This document shows, in pieces, positions 1 to 10,981 of a DNA stretch of 64,000 nt. Each line of letters begins with the position of its first letter. The first letter of the stretch is position 1. The stretch is from Triplophysa rosa. Taxonomy: Eukaryota > Chordata > Actinopteri > Cypriniformes > Nemacheilidae. A program made the position numbers and the translations under genes. The notes beneath the pieces were generated by a model. It did no database searches, had not been told where the DNA came from, and was given only the letters and a program-made list of their open reading frames with translations. The stretch lies in the NCBI RefSeq assembly GCF_024868665.1, contig NC_079891.1, forward strand, positions 17,438,712 through 17,502,711, read 5' to 3'.

Positions 1-3000
1 AAAGAAAGAAGCAAAGGTGGCATGTGGGTCTCCGTGGAAGGTGTAGTGATACGTAGTCCCTTGGCCACTTGAGGAGCCTGTCCCACCTGTTTTCAAACCT
101 GGGTGGATAAAAAGAGAGAGGTCAATGTAAAATGGATTTTTATATGGATTTAGTTGCAGTTATTTGAGGTTTTGCCAATTTGCAACACACAGATGAGAAT
201 ATTCTGATAAAGTATCACTGAAGGCCAGAGTTCGCTATTTTTTAAGGTTTTTCAAAATTTTTAACAAAGTTTTACGACTATTAACCTAAGGCTGACTTAG
301 CAGTCTAGGAAAAGTACATTTATTACTGAAGCGGCCTTAAAGAGTCAAATTATTAATAAATTACATTTTTATAAATGTGGGACGTTAACATAAATTATTA
401 TTTAAATTAATAATAGAACATTTATTGTTGAACTAAATTGATGAATTATGGTAACAACCCAACACAGGCTCATCATAAAATGTTTATTTTTAAGTCCATA
501 TCACCAATTACCAAGTAATAACCAACTCCATAATGTAGCATTTGATTTAATCTTCAGCATTTTGAGGTGCAAAGCTCAACCGAAAACCTGACAAATCTCT
601 CTCTCTCTTTGTTGTTTTCCCAACCTTCTCTTAATTTGGTTACTAAAAGAACACATTCAAGAACTGGACAAAGAACAGACACATTTCTTTATTTCTATTA
701 TTACACCTTAGCTGGCTTCGTTTAGTATTCTGGTTTTGGAAAAAATACACTGGAAAGAACATTCAGCTCTAATCCTGGGGAACAGAATATAATGTCTTCT
801 CGTAAGCAAGGATTTAAATACTCAATTAAATTCAGTGAATCTAGGACAAAACTAATGAGTGGCTAATATCACAGAGGACCTGAGTAGACTCTTCATCACA
901 GGGAAGAATACAACATTATTGTTTTTGCATGGTGAAAAAGTCTTAAAACATGACCGTTACAACGACTTGCTCTTTCTGTATTTCAGAAATGAAAGGCAAT
1001 TAGAAGGAAACATTAATTTTCCTGTCTTGTTGAATATATTAACACCTCTTTGTTATGAGGGATGATTTATAGCTTGTAATAAATGCACGCCTTCTAAAGA
1101 TCAGGACACAAGTTGACTCATCCAACCTTAAATCTTCTCCTTGCTCTGCAAACTTGTTGGAAACATCTTACAACATTTAGTTATTTAGCAGACGCTTTTA
1201 TCCAAAGCGACTTACAGAGAGTTCAGGAAGCAATAAGCGATATGTCATACAGGAGCAATAATACAATAGGTGCTAATACAAAGTTACTAGTAGAAAGAGA
1301 GAGGGTTAGTTTTTTTTCTCATTTGTCTGTCAAGTATTCACAGAAGAGATGGGTTTTAAGTAGTTTTTTGAATGTTGTGAGAGATGTGGTTGACCGGACT
1401 GAGTTAGGAAAAATGTTCCACCAGGAAGGAGTTGTGAAGGAGAATGAGCGGGAAAGCTATGTACTGCCCTTTTGAGAAGGCAATACAAGACGCCGCTCGT
1501 TTGCTGAACGCAGGGTTCTGGATGGGGTGTAGGAGTGTGTGAAAGTATGCCTGTGCAGATCCAGTGATAGTCCTGTAGGCAAGCATTAGTGACTTGAATC
1601 TGATACGGGCTTCAACCGGTAGCCAGTGGAGAGAGATGAAAATAGGTGTCACATGAGCCCTTTTGGGCTGTTGGAAGATGAGGCGTGCTGCTGCATTCTG
1701 AACCAGCTGGAGTGGTTTGATAGCTTTTGCAGGAAGACCAGCAAGGAGAGCATTGCAGTAATCTAACATTGAGATTACCAGGGCCCGGACAAGGAGTTGT
1801 GCCGCATGCTCAGTGAGATAGGGTCTAACCTTTCTAATGTTGAATAAGGCATATCGGCATGACCGCGTTGTCTTTGCAATGTGATCATTGAAGGACAGCT
1901 GCTCATCAAATATGACTCCTGGCTGTTTTGATTATGGTATTGCCAAGTTGAATGGTGGTATCGTGTTGCACCGTGGGGTGTGCCGGAAATACGAGTAGTT
2001 CTGTATTGGTAGGGTTCAGCTGGAGGTGATGCTCTTTTATCCAAGCTGAGATATCTTCTAGGCAGGCTGTAATGCACGCTGATACAGAGGTATCGTCTGG
2101 GTGAAATGAGATGTAAATCTTGGTGTCGTGAGCATAACAGTGATAGGAGAAGCCGTGTGCCCGTATGATGGGTCCCAAGGATGCCTTGTATATGGAAAAA
2201 AGCAGTGGTCCAAGCACCGATCCCTGACGGACCCCAGTGATCATGTGGTGAGCAGTGGACAGCGAGCCCCTCCATGACGAGCCCCTCCATGACACCCTGA
2301 AGGATCTGCCGGAGAGGTAGGATTTGAACCAGCAGAGAGGAGTGCCTGAGATTCCTAGAGCTGACAGGGTTGATAGCAGTATCTTACAAAACATGTTTCT
2401 GACTCCTTTTTTATTTAAAAAAAGACGTGTCATGTGAAAGTAACAGCTACATCTAACTCACAACGTAGATCATGAAGTTGTGTTTCAAAGTCACTTTAGC
2501 AATGAACACACCAATATTTAACAAACAACAGTTGGGCTGCATCGATGCGCCAGAAGCTGGTGTTGGATTGCAGTTCCATATCAAACATGTCCTCAATGAA
2601 ATATACAGCAAGGTATTCCAGCTTTCAACCAGCTATACTCACACCTCTAATTAACCGTACAACAGATCGTTTGTGAAAGCACTTTGTAGCAAAGCTCTGG
2701 GCTGAAACAAAGGCTACTGGATGACAGACGCAAACTAGACAGGCTTGCTAGAGGCAAATGAACTTGTCACTTCCTTTCAAGAGACTTTTTACAGGTTCAC
2801 GAGATATTATGAAAGGACAAACCGGTGCACGAAAATGACTGGTGCAATGGACACTTATTTCTTCATGCATGTGGCAGATTCTTTTAATCTTAAAGGAACA
2901 GTTCACCCAAAAATTTAAATTATTCAAATTTGTTAAAGAGTAAATATTCCTTGATGTTTAAGATCCTATTTTGTTTATGTAGTGTTCAACAACAAGATTA

Positions 3001-4717
3001 CGAACATACAAGCTGTAAAAACACTATTATTTTGTTATAATAGGCAGTTTTTCTTACCTTACTTCTTGACTGACTCTCAATTATTCATTTGGCTAAAACC
3101 CTCCTTTCCACCAGCCTAGTCTGATCTGATTGGTCAGATGGTCTATTCTGCTGTGATTGGTCTACAGCGAATGAGGCTCACGAGCTACAGTGTTTGGGGG
3201 AGAAGAGTGAAGTTTTTGCGGGCAGTCCTAGCTAAACGTAGGCAGGGACTATATGTAGTGAAGTAAATCCACAACGGTTCGCGAATAGGACAAGAGCACG
3301 ACTCGTTTGCGTGATTCAGAGTCGACTCCCTTTTTTCCAAGCCAATAACTTTGTTATTCATTCACCTTCGGCTTTACAACTTAGCAGACTGCTTACATTC
3401 ACACACGGTAACATTACACATTGCATGAAATGTAATTTACATGATCTTGTAAGATGTACTCTTTAAAGTTGTTCCAAATGTGTATAAATGTCATTGTTCT
3501 GATGAACACAGAGAATATGATATTTGGAAGAATGCTTGTAACCAAACAGATCTCATCCCCCATTGACTCCCATGGTATATATATTCCCTACTATGGCAGT
3601 AAACAGGTGATGAAATCTGTTTGGTTACTGACAATCTTCCAAATATCTTCCTTTGTGTTCAGCTGAACAAAGTCATTTATACAGGTTTGGAACAACCTGA
3701 GGGTGAGTAAATGATGACAGAATTTTCCTTTTTGGGTGAACTAACCCTTTAAGCAACCTATAGTACATTCATACATTTATATTAGTTTGCCTTTCCTGGA
3801 AACTAAAACCTATACATTCTGCATTTCTAGCACCTTGCTTTATCAGTTGCATGTTTTCAAAAATCAGGACCAACATTGGTAAAGATGGAACTGTCAGTTG
3901 TAATTCCATCTAAAGATAGCTTTATTATGCTGGCATCTAGCCTGGAGCTGGCATTAGTGGGAACTTTTGAAATCCCTCATTGTCTCAACAGACAACATGG
4001 TTGCCATGTTTATAAGCTTCGCATTTGCTGTTGAAACTTTTCTGCATCACCTTTCAGCGTTGTTTTGAATGATAGGAAAAAGCAGAGGTGGTGCAGTTGC
4101 ATTGACACCTTGTTCCAACAACAGTGGTCCAGCCATGTGAACAACAACAAAAATCCTTTTAAGGTCTGTCCTATCTTCTATAAACAGAACATGACTTGGG
4201 TCCACGGAGTCTCGTTGTTCTTAGCATTTGTAATGTTTTTTTAAAAAGGCATAAGGTGTACTGGAGACTGAACAGAAGCGTGCAGTATTTTAAAAACACT
4301 AAAAGTACTTTGAAAGACACTACTAAAAGACACTTGTTTTGTGTTTCCAAAGTCAAAAAGCCATCACACTGACTATACAATAAAAAAGATGATAAATTAC
4401 TGTTGCCCACTCAACAGATTAAGCCCACAGGGTGAGTCAGAAAATTTAATAATGTACTGAAATCTTTGGCTGCGGTTCTCGTGTAGATTTAATCTACCAA
4501 ACTCACCATCCTCCCCGTATTGGTCATAAATGACTCTCTTCTTTGGGTCACTCAGAACCTCATAAGCCTCAGCTATCTCCTTGAACTTCTCTTCAGCGTT
4601 AGGATCCTTGTTTTTGTCTGGATGAAACTTCAGTGCCATTTTCCTGTAGGCCTTTTTGATTTCATCTTCATTAGAGCCTGACGGAATGCCTAGGATCTTA
4701 TAGTAATCCTTCCCCAT
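1..4717 (-). CDS. dnajb5: DnaJ (Hsp40) homolog, subfamily B member 5, partial (5' two coding exons)
   Basis: Type II Hsp40 co-chaperone that stimulates Hsp70 ATPase through its J domain. Coding exon 1 is 4507-4717 and opens [14 protein letters not shown]. It holds the whole J domain, with the HPD triad in [16 protein letters not shown], and ends in codons for YGEDG at a consensus donor (GTGAGT, 4501-4506). Coding exon 2 starts at 98 after an AG acceptor (99-100) and runs off the left edge. It encodes LKTGG followed by a G/S-rich linker and [15 protein letters not shown]. The exons join in frame (G split 1+2). The linker and the FHGDPHATF block favour DNAJB5 over DNAJB1/B4; this paralogue choice is from family knowledge. 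The C-terminal substrate-binding and dimerisation domains are outside the window. The 4.4-kb intron carries a LINE and nested MITEs. The 5' UTR starts at an acceptor at 4762/4763, so at least one upstream non-coding exon is expected. Confidence 0.9.
99..1169. other. dnajb5 intron, no recognised feature
   Basis: AT-rich intron sequence between the edge exon and the LINE. Short open frames here (for example 859-1065) show no family similarity that I recognise and look like chance. Confidence 0.5.
1170..2433 (-). mobile_element. 5'-truncated L2/CR1-type LINE, decayed reverse transcriptase
   Basis: Minus-strand translations carry non-LTR reverse transcriptase landmarks: [16 protein letters not shown] and a catalytic box reading YAHDTK where active copies have YADDT (frame within 1906-2433). 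Downstream comes the C-terminal block [23 protein letters not shown] and [21 protein letters not shown] (1404-1769). The reading frame shifts between overlapping frames near 1775-2290, so it is not functional. On the minus strand the element ends at low coordinates with the tail GTCGCTTTGGATAAAAGCGT (about 1185-1215), typical of fish L2-type 3' ends. No 5' part or ORF1 is visible. Confidence 0.85.
2434..2889. other. dnajb5 intron, nothing recognised
   Basis: Unique-looking AT-rich intron sequence between the LINE and the nested MITE pair. Confidence 0.4.
2894..3748. mobile_element. Palindromic TTAA-flanked MITE (Angel-like), interrupted by a second MITE
   Basis: Begins AAGGAACAGTTCACCCAAAA and ends TTGGGTGAACTAACCC, with TTAA on both sides (2890-2893 and 3749-3752). 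The right half (about 3467-3748) is the usual long foldback: GATATTTGGAAGAATG is mirrored by CATTCTTCCAAATATC-like sequence around a central block. A different element (2937-3462) interrupts the left half at a TTAA. The family recurs about nine times in this window. The name Angel-like is from memory of teleost repeats and is less certain than the structure. Confidence 0.75.
2937..3462. mobile_element. TTAA-flanked non-autonomous DNA transposon, copy 1 of 2
   Basis: Ends are AGAGTA... and ...GATGTACTCT with TTAA on each side (2933-2936, 3463-3466). A second copy lies in opposite orientation at 53801-54338. The two share long blocks such as ACTGTAGCTCGTGAGCCTCA (as its reverse complement here), the CCAAT-type repeats and the ends. 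No coding capacity. It is inserted inside the palindromic MITE at 2894-3748. Confidence 0.8.
3753..4506. other. dnajb5 intron, nothing recognised
   Basis: Intron sequence up to the J-domain exon donor at 4506. The open frame at 4171-4410 has no recognisable similarity. Confidence 0.4.
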
Positions 4718-4914
4718 GGCTTTGATTTACAGATAGAGTCCTTCGAGGTCCACGCAAGCTTTCTGCAGAACAAAGGAGAAAAGAAGCAAGGTAAATAAAT
4801 GAATCATGAAATGCATCTGGGTGATGTTTAAGATTTTGTGTTGACCGTGAGGTAACCTGGTTAGCTGTCAAATGGACAGATTGATTTTGAGCATTGTGAT
4901 AAAAATGACCTTAA

Positions 4915-5243
4915 AGGAATAGTTCACCCAAAAATGGAAATTCAGTCATCATTTACTCACCCCCTTATTGTCATTTCAAACCTGTATGACTTTCTTTTTT
5001 TCTGCAGAACACAAAAGAAGATATTTTGAAGAATGTTGGTAACCGAACATTGACCCATTGACTTTGCATTAGTTTGGTCGCCACACAATGGAAGCGAATG
5101 GGAGCCGCCATTGTTCGGGTTACCAGCATTCTTCAAAATATCTTCTTCTGTGTTCTGCAAAAGAAAGAAAGTCACACAGGTTTGAATGAGAAGGGGGTGA
5201 GCAAATGATGATAGTGCTTTCATTTTTAGGTGAACTATCCCTT
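4915..5243. mobile_element. Palindromic TTAA-flanked MITE (Angel-like)
   Basis: Left end AAGGAATAGTTCACCCAAAA preceded by TTAA (4911-4914). Right end AGGTGAACTATCCCTTCAAA, with the TTAA decayed. The arms AAGAAGATATTTTGAAGAATG and CATTCTTCAAAATATCTTCT face each other around GTAACCGAAC/GTTCGGGTTAC. It lies in the presumed 5' UTR intron of dnajb5. Confidence 0.8.
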
Positions 5244-5249
5244 CAAATA

Positions 5250-7181
5250 AGAGTTCAGATGGTCCGACCCACAGCACTGCAACATTGGTGTAATGTGAAT
5301 ACAGCACAACTAAAACAGCAGACTTAAAGCTATGTGTTGTACAGCACTGCCTGCATAAAATGACCAGATCAGAACGAACGTATATTGATATTAAAATTAA
5401 TATTAATACAGAGCTTGGTCTGGCCAACAGTCAATCCGTGTCGATTATATTCAGACGGCATTTTTCGTGGAATTGCTCTACCCAAATAGAGATGTAATCC
5501 CTACACTGCAGGATTATACAATCAGAAATAATTAAAGAATGGGAGAAACCAAGATAGCCTATATGAGATTATTAATGCATGCGAGTTATAATAATATCAG
5601 ATGGATGTGAAAATGAAAACTAAACAGAAGATGGATTGCGTTGAGAGAAGCTCATAATCAACTGAACGTGTCGTTCGGGCTGCATTGCAGACAGCTGATC
5701 TAGAAAAACGGTATTTTACACAATATTACAGTTAAACACTTATCTTACATTAAAATGTACTTGCATTTAGTCTTATTCTTTGCTGTTCCTTTATTCCAAC
5801 AAAATCTCATACCGGGAAAATCACGATCAGAAAGATTCATGTCCGTATAATGCTCACCAGTATCAATATTTGCAGAAAAATGATGCCGGTTTGCCGCATC
5901 CGACAGGAAATCCTCATCGCTGAATCAAAACCTCTGAGATCCCCCGGTATTCCTCTCTGGTATTTAATGATGTCACGATGCCCACCAATGGTAAAAATAA
6001 CGAAGCGACATGCTGACTGAACGATATCCAACCGACACCAGTTCAGATAGGCTACATTTGACCTTATTCTGTATTTTCCGCATAAAATATGTTTATTTTA
6101 CAATGTCGCGGGGATTACCAGTGTCTGCACACCAACATACATTAGATAGACATGCAGACGAGCTTTCTGAAGACAACCAACACACCAAGGTGAGATTAAA
6201 CAACATCCCTGACACATGCAGGAATGAAGTGATTACTAGCAGTGTCTCAAAACCTAGTGAGCATTTCCAATAAATATTTGAATGGCAAATGTTGAAAAAA
6301 GGTAGGCTATGTGTAACAGTTATTACATTATCAATTACTTTATCAATTTCGAAACCGAACTAGTATTTGTATTAATTATCGGTGGGCTTATGGCTGCTGT
6401 CTAGTTTAGATATAACATATCAGTGTGTAATGAAGTTGCCAAATAGTAAGCGGAGCGAAAGACAACTATTGGCTACTTGGAGCTTTTTGTCTTTAACAAC
6501 CACCTAACTCTAAACGAAATGATTAAGACTGACAATCTCACTTTTGATATCAGGTTTTATTTGTATTTTTAAAGCTGAACAGAATTGAAAACAGAAGCTT
6601 ACCGTGTGAAAGTATCCTTTAGCCGTCTGCCGGTTAGAGCTGCATGATACTCTACTCCATTCATTTAGACACGCCCAGTAAATGTATGACCCGCCCCTTA
6701 TTTGAAAATAAACCAGAATTCAAACCACATACAAGAGGAACATCTCGAGATTAATAATTTCCTTCGTTTCATAATCTTAGTTTTACGTTGTATTAATTAA
6801 CAAAATATACATATGTATGTCATTCGTTTTACTTAAGTGTGAGCTACAAAGAGCAAATGGAGCTGTTTATCATACACTTCATCTAAGTGAGAGATGAGGA
6901 GAGATGAGAGAGCACACAGAGTTCTAATAACTTTCAAGAGCTTTTTTCATAATTACTTTATTGAACGCATCAAGCATCAGACATCATTAGCATCACTTGG
7001 ATATCACCTGCTGTACATACATATTAGTAATACATCTGTTGGTTCTGAAAGAATAAAAGAAAATGATTGTTCATCTTCATTAAAAAGCTGTAATTATCAG
7101 CATGACACAATATTTTTACAAATCATAACTGTAATTTGTAACAATTGCAACAATTATAAATTGAAATGCCATTTTCTTGTA
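5250..7181. other. dnajb5 5' flank / non-coding first intron
   Basis: No coding similarity recognised. A consensus donor on the minus strand (GTAAGC, 6597-6602, after ...CACACG) could end a 5' UTR exon near 6603. Upstream of it is a GC box (CCGCCCC, 6691-6697), which makes 6603-6760 a plausible dnajb5 promoter and first exon. This is inference only. Confidence 0.35.
6603..6760 (-). promoter_or_regulatory. Candidate dnajb5 non-coding first exon and core promoter
   Basis: The minus-strand donor ACG|GTAAGC at 6602/6603 pairs in principle with the acceptor at 4762/4763 that precedes the dnajb5 start codon. A GC-box-like CCGCCCC lies at 6691-6697. No clear TATA box. The transcription start is not determined. 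Confidence 0.3.
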
Positions 7182-7185
7182 TTAA

Positions 7186-7404
7186 AGGAATAGTAGATGA
7201 AAATTCTGTCATCATTTACTCACCCTGTTGTCATTTTAAACCTTAAACCTGTGAGACTTTCTTTCTTCAGCAGAACACAAAAGAAGATATTGTGAAAAAT
7301 GTTGGTAACCAAAAACCATTGACTTCTATTGTATGGACACAAAACCAATGCAAGTCAATGGGGACCAATGTCAGGAACAGCTGAAAGCACACGTATACAA
7401 AAAT
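7186..7404. mobile_element. Truncated Angel-like MITE
   Basis: Starts after TTAA (7182-7185) with AGGAATAG and GTCATCATTTACTCACC, then AACACAAAAGAAGATATTGTG and the central block around CAATGCAAGTCAATGGGG. The right arm is missing and the sequence runs into a pyrimidine microsatellite. Confidence 0.7.
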
Positions 7405-7445
7405 CACCCGTCTCTGTCTCTGTCTCTGTCTCTGTCTGTGTCTGT

Positions 7446-7475
<30 letters not shown>
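7405..7475. repeat. (GTCTCT)n / (TC)n microsatellite
   Basis: Tandem GTCTCT units grade into GTCTGT and then pure TC dinucleotides. The Arg/Glu frame on the minus strand is a translation artefact. Confidence 0.95.
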
Positions 7476-7476
<1 letters not shown>

Positions 7477-7825
7477 AGTGAGCCACTTTTAAAGGTGCGG
7501 TGATGTGGTGTTGTTTATAGTTTTATACTGTTGTACGAGGTCTACTTACGACGTTCGCATGGTTTTTACATTCAAAATCATCAAAATCAATAAGTAATAG
7601 GCTATTTTCTACCCAGGTTTTGAGGCCAGCTCTGCAAACGCTCGGTTTTAATGGGCGTGCCACATTGAAGATGTCGTAAATTTATAGACCGCCTGGACGT
7701 CCCCACCACATTAACAGCTCCCACAATCTCTAGTGCAAACCTTCTAATCTCTCAACATACCCCCTGGTATTATGACACCACACATTGGCATTGAAAAGAG
7801 CATCTCACCTACAGATGGCGTGCGC

Positions 7826-8326
7826 TGTCAGGAGTCGTCCTACGGGGCGGTGTCCGGTTGAACTCAGAAGTTCGGTCACTGGGCTAGATCGTTGGATTTT
7901 CATTCAGGTTGAACCAATAATTATATTTGTAATCACTTCACACAGAGACTTGTTAAAAGAGGTAGATCGCATCACCATAATGAATGGCTTCGGTTTAATA
8001 ACAAATCATCAGAAGTAATCATACAAACTTAACATAAAGCAACATCGAAAAGTCTTCACCACGAGGTTCGGCCTCGTTCAACATCTGAGTTCCCCTTTTA
8101 TAGGGTCTCCGTACAAAGGAGTCATGTGCCAGGATATACATCCCTTATTTGGGCACCACACATCCTGCCATATATTTCTTACCTAAACAAAACACAGAAT
8201 ACTATGGAAACAACACCTTTAACCACCCTGGAGATAGCATCTCGAGTTTATGGCAGTTGACATCTGTTTCCCCCCATTTACAAACATATACATGGGGAAG
8301 GCTTCACACCCTTTACATTTCTAACA
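7826..8326 (-). mobile_element. Solo LTR of an LTR retrotransposon
   Basis: Read on the minus strand, a 501-bp unit starts TGTTAG and ends CTGACA (TG...CA). It has a TATA-type promoter CCCTATAAAAGGGG (about 8091-8105) and an ATTAAA-type polyadenylation signal (7994-7999) in the expected order. No primer-binding site, gag/pol or second LTR is adjacent. The 5-bp flanks (tgcgc and cctaa) do not match, so the usual target duplication is absent or decayed. Confidence 0.6.
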
Positions 8327-8356
8327 CCTAAGCGGTTTTAACCGCTGACCTTTTCA

Positions 8357-8480
8357 CAGGGTTCCCACACTTTCATCAACACCAAATTCAAGGACTTTCA
8401 AGGACTTTTCAAGCACATTTTGGTCAAATTTAAAACTGTGTTTTTGTGCCGTCGCCGGGCACTTTGGGAAAAGGATACCA
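8357..8480. mobile_element. hAT-like terminal fragment
   Basis: Begins CAGGGTTCCCACACTTTC, followed by the ATTCAAGGACTTTCAAGGAC motif common at ends of fish non-autonomous hAT elements. I could not find the matching opposite end, so the boundaries are approximate. Confidence 0.45.
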
Positions 8481-9849
8481 TTTTTTATGATTTCTCTCGT
8501 CACAAAGAACCATTTCAGAAGTCTGTTAACAAAGGGTACATGCAGTCACAGACATAAATAGACACCGCATTGAAGGCTTTGGCCTGTTGCTGTTATGGGT
8601 TCAACAATGCTGCCATATTGGAGAGGACAAGACATAAACAAAAGGGAGCTTCTTTGAATAAAAAACAATAGATAGATAATAGATAGTCAGACTTATTTCC
8701 CGGATGTGATGGCAAGGCTTTGAGTATAGTTTGTATAGCCTACACTTGTATTGCGTTTAATGATATACTGTATGACCGTACCTGTCAGCATTTGAGACCA
8801 GTGATCCCGAACCAGACAAAAGATCACCACGATCGCGGGTCTCAAATGTTACGAGAGTTTCCATGATAAATAAACAAACGTGAGACTCCCGGTAACTTAT
8901 GGATAGGACCCAGCACCCGAAATAATACCAAAACACTTCAAAACAGCCTCCATTATTCACAAACGGTGGATAAAACCATGAAAAATTATATATGAGCCTG
9001 CCAAATCACAGAGATGACGATTACAATTATTACAAATGACTAGAGCTCCCCAGGTAATACTATCAGGGCATATCAAGCGATCTCTAACAAAGCAATAGTG
9101 ACAAATATGTTTTACTCACATAAGATTGCTGCGCCATTCCTATCGGATCCAATATTGATGGCACTGACAGCACTTTTTTTGCTTTTTAATTCGATCTGTG
9201 CCTTGTTCACGAAGGAATCCTCGGAGAAATGAAACGAAGAAACGCTCCATGTTTTCCCACGTGAGCTGGAACGTCTTTAAAAATATACTTATATAAAAAT
9301 AAACCTAATATCGGAATCCGAAGGAAGGTTATGCAGCGACTGTGTTCTTCCACAACCAGGGATGGCACAATCTTTAGCTATCTTTAACGACATGTTTGTT
9401 TATTGCTTGCTAGCTATCTGGTTCCGCACCACTTGTGTTCTGTTCTGTCATGCGCGAACCAGTGGGCAGGGCTATAGAAGTAGTGGTTGATATTTTTTCT
9501 TTTGGAGGCTGTGTTCAACCTATCAATGTCGTCATAGATATGGTGCATTCCAGAACCTGCCGTTCGCTCGGCCTGGTGTCAATAACAGATGAAATCTCAG
9601 TAACAAGGGCGTTTTTAGTTCTGACACTTACATGATGTTCGCGTGAATACGATTCCCTCTTATATAACAAAAGCTCGGGTTAAAATTGTGGTTTTAATTC
9701 ACGCCCCCTTTAAAGTGAATGGGGCTAAAATGTGCAATAAAATTGCTTACTGACCTCTGTGTAGAGTTATAGCCAATATACCTTCCCATCACACCAAGGT
9801 CATGGTTTAAAGCCTATATTGGTCAACTATATACAGTATGTACCCCAAA

Positions 9850-9902
9850 TGCACTCGAAGATTTGGATAAAAGCATCTGTCAAATGCATTAATGTAATGT
9901 TA
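9850..9902 (+). repeat. L2-type LINE/SINE 3' tail fragment
   Basis: Contains TTTGGATAAAAGCATCTGTC then AAATGCATTAATGTAATG, the 3' tail shared by L2-type LINEs and several fish SINEs. No body is visible. Confidence 0.6.
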
Positions 9903-10322
9903 AAAGAGCAAGCAACAGCAGAGACTAATTAAGTAGATGAATAGAGGGAAGTAAAGTGAACAGCAGCTATGCTAATTATTCTCTTTCTGCCCTCGCCTCG
10001 GGATGCCCATCCCGAGGTAGGGAGAGATTCCGCCAGGCCCAGATGAACGTCATATGCCCATCCCCAACTAGAGATTACGCCAGCTACATCTTAAAATCCC
10101 GTGCCATCCTCCTGCGAGAGCCTGCGGACTGACTGACCATCCCAGCTCCATCAAAAGCAATTCCATCACCACCCAAGAGAAAAGCGACCATCTGACCAGC
10201 CCAGCTCAGACAATTCCATACCCAACCAAGAGCAAAGACGGGCTACTTGTCACATTAATGCTAAATTTACAATACTTGGTATTTAATGCTAAACTTACAT
10301 CACATGACAGCAGTTTGAAGTT
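9903..10322. other. Intergenic, nothing recognised except a small hairpin
   Basis: Contains a perfect 9-bp inverted repeat CCTCGGGAT / ATCCCGAGG (9996-10017, 4-base loop) in otherwise unassigned sequence. Confidence 0.4.
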
Positions 10323-10667
10323 ATAGCTGCACTCAGTGACTTTGATTGGAGGTTGCTGGGTGGGTGTTTGTGGGGAGTGAGGGGGCTTGTTGGTTGTGGT
10401 TTGGGGCGTTTCATTTGTTGGGACTGTGTGGGTCTGGTCTGGTTGGTCTTGTTTTGTGGTCGATGTCGGACAACAGAGGAATAAAGTTAATTATGCCATT
10501 ACTATTTTTCCCTGGTTGTTCCTCTGTTGTTGATCGCGGAATGGGACTGGGTTGGACCTGCACGGTTTCGGCGGGTGGGGCTTCCTGGGTCGCGGCTCGT
10601 GGGCTCTCCCTGTTCTTCGTGGACATTTGCTCGGTGGCTTTTGGTCGGGGTCACTGAGTGCAGCTAT
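10323..10667. mobile_element. MITE with perfect 18-bp terminal inverted repeats
   Basis: ATAGCTGCACTCAGTGAC at 10323-10340 is repeated exactly as its reverse complement at 10650-10667. The 309-bp interior is G/T-rich and non-coding. The open frames here (10346-10657 and neighbours) are artefacts of that composition. Confidence 0.75.
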
Positions 10668-10981
10668 GACACGTCAGAGGAGATCTGGCCCTCCCGGCTG
10701 AGCCTGGTTTCTCCCAGGTTTTTTTTACTCCATTTATTCATCATTGGAGTTTGGGTTCGTCATCACAGCAGTGCAGTGATGGCTTGCTCACTGGGAGACT
10801 GCATTTATTTATTCATTTATTTATTAGATATTATTTATTAGAATGATCTTGCTTGGTCTATAAACACCATGCACTGTGCTGTGTTTTACCTTTCTGTGAT
10901 TTTCTTATTTGCTCCTGTAAAGCTGCTTTGGAACAATGCACATTGTGAAAAGCACTATATAAATAAAATTGAATTGAATTA
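10668..10981 (+). mobile_element. LINE 3' end with (TTGAA)n tail
   Basis: Contains the typical fish non-LTR 3' UTR run GTAAAGCTGCTTTGGAACAA, then GCACTATATAAATAAA and a short AATTGAATTGAATT tail. The preceding block (GGCTGAGCCTGGTTTCTCCC) belongs to the same repeat. No coding remains. Confidence 0.65.

Larger units (their letters stand above)
7493..9709 (-). mobile_element. Kolobok-like DNA transposon, copy 1 (inverted relative to copy 2), with inserted elements
   Basis: Flanked by TTAA on both sides (7489-7492, 9710-9713). Its outer portions match the element at 16933-18252 in reverse: 9430-9709 matches 16933-17170, about 9060-9430 matches the THAP-coding part, and 7493-7680 matches 18060-18252. 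The middle (about 7690-9060) is foreign and includes a solo LTR and a hAT fragment. The TTAA target and a THAP finger fit the Kolobok superfamily as I know it; P-type elements also carry THAP but make 8-bp duplications. Confidence 0.7.

Noticed and set aside
7267..7476. Arg/Glu-repeat open frame
   Set aside because: Translation of a TC microsatellite and a MITE arm; no gene features.
8791..8848. Inverted repeat CATTTGAGACC / GGTCTCAAATG as a structured RNA
   Set aside because: Arms of 11 bases inside transposon-derived sequence; no sign of a conserved RNA and more likely part of a foldback element.
10346..10841. Trp/Gly-rich open frames of about 100 residues
   Set aside because: They fall on the G/T-rich interior of a MITE and a LINE 3' end.
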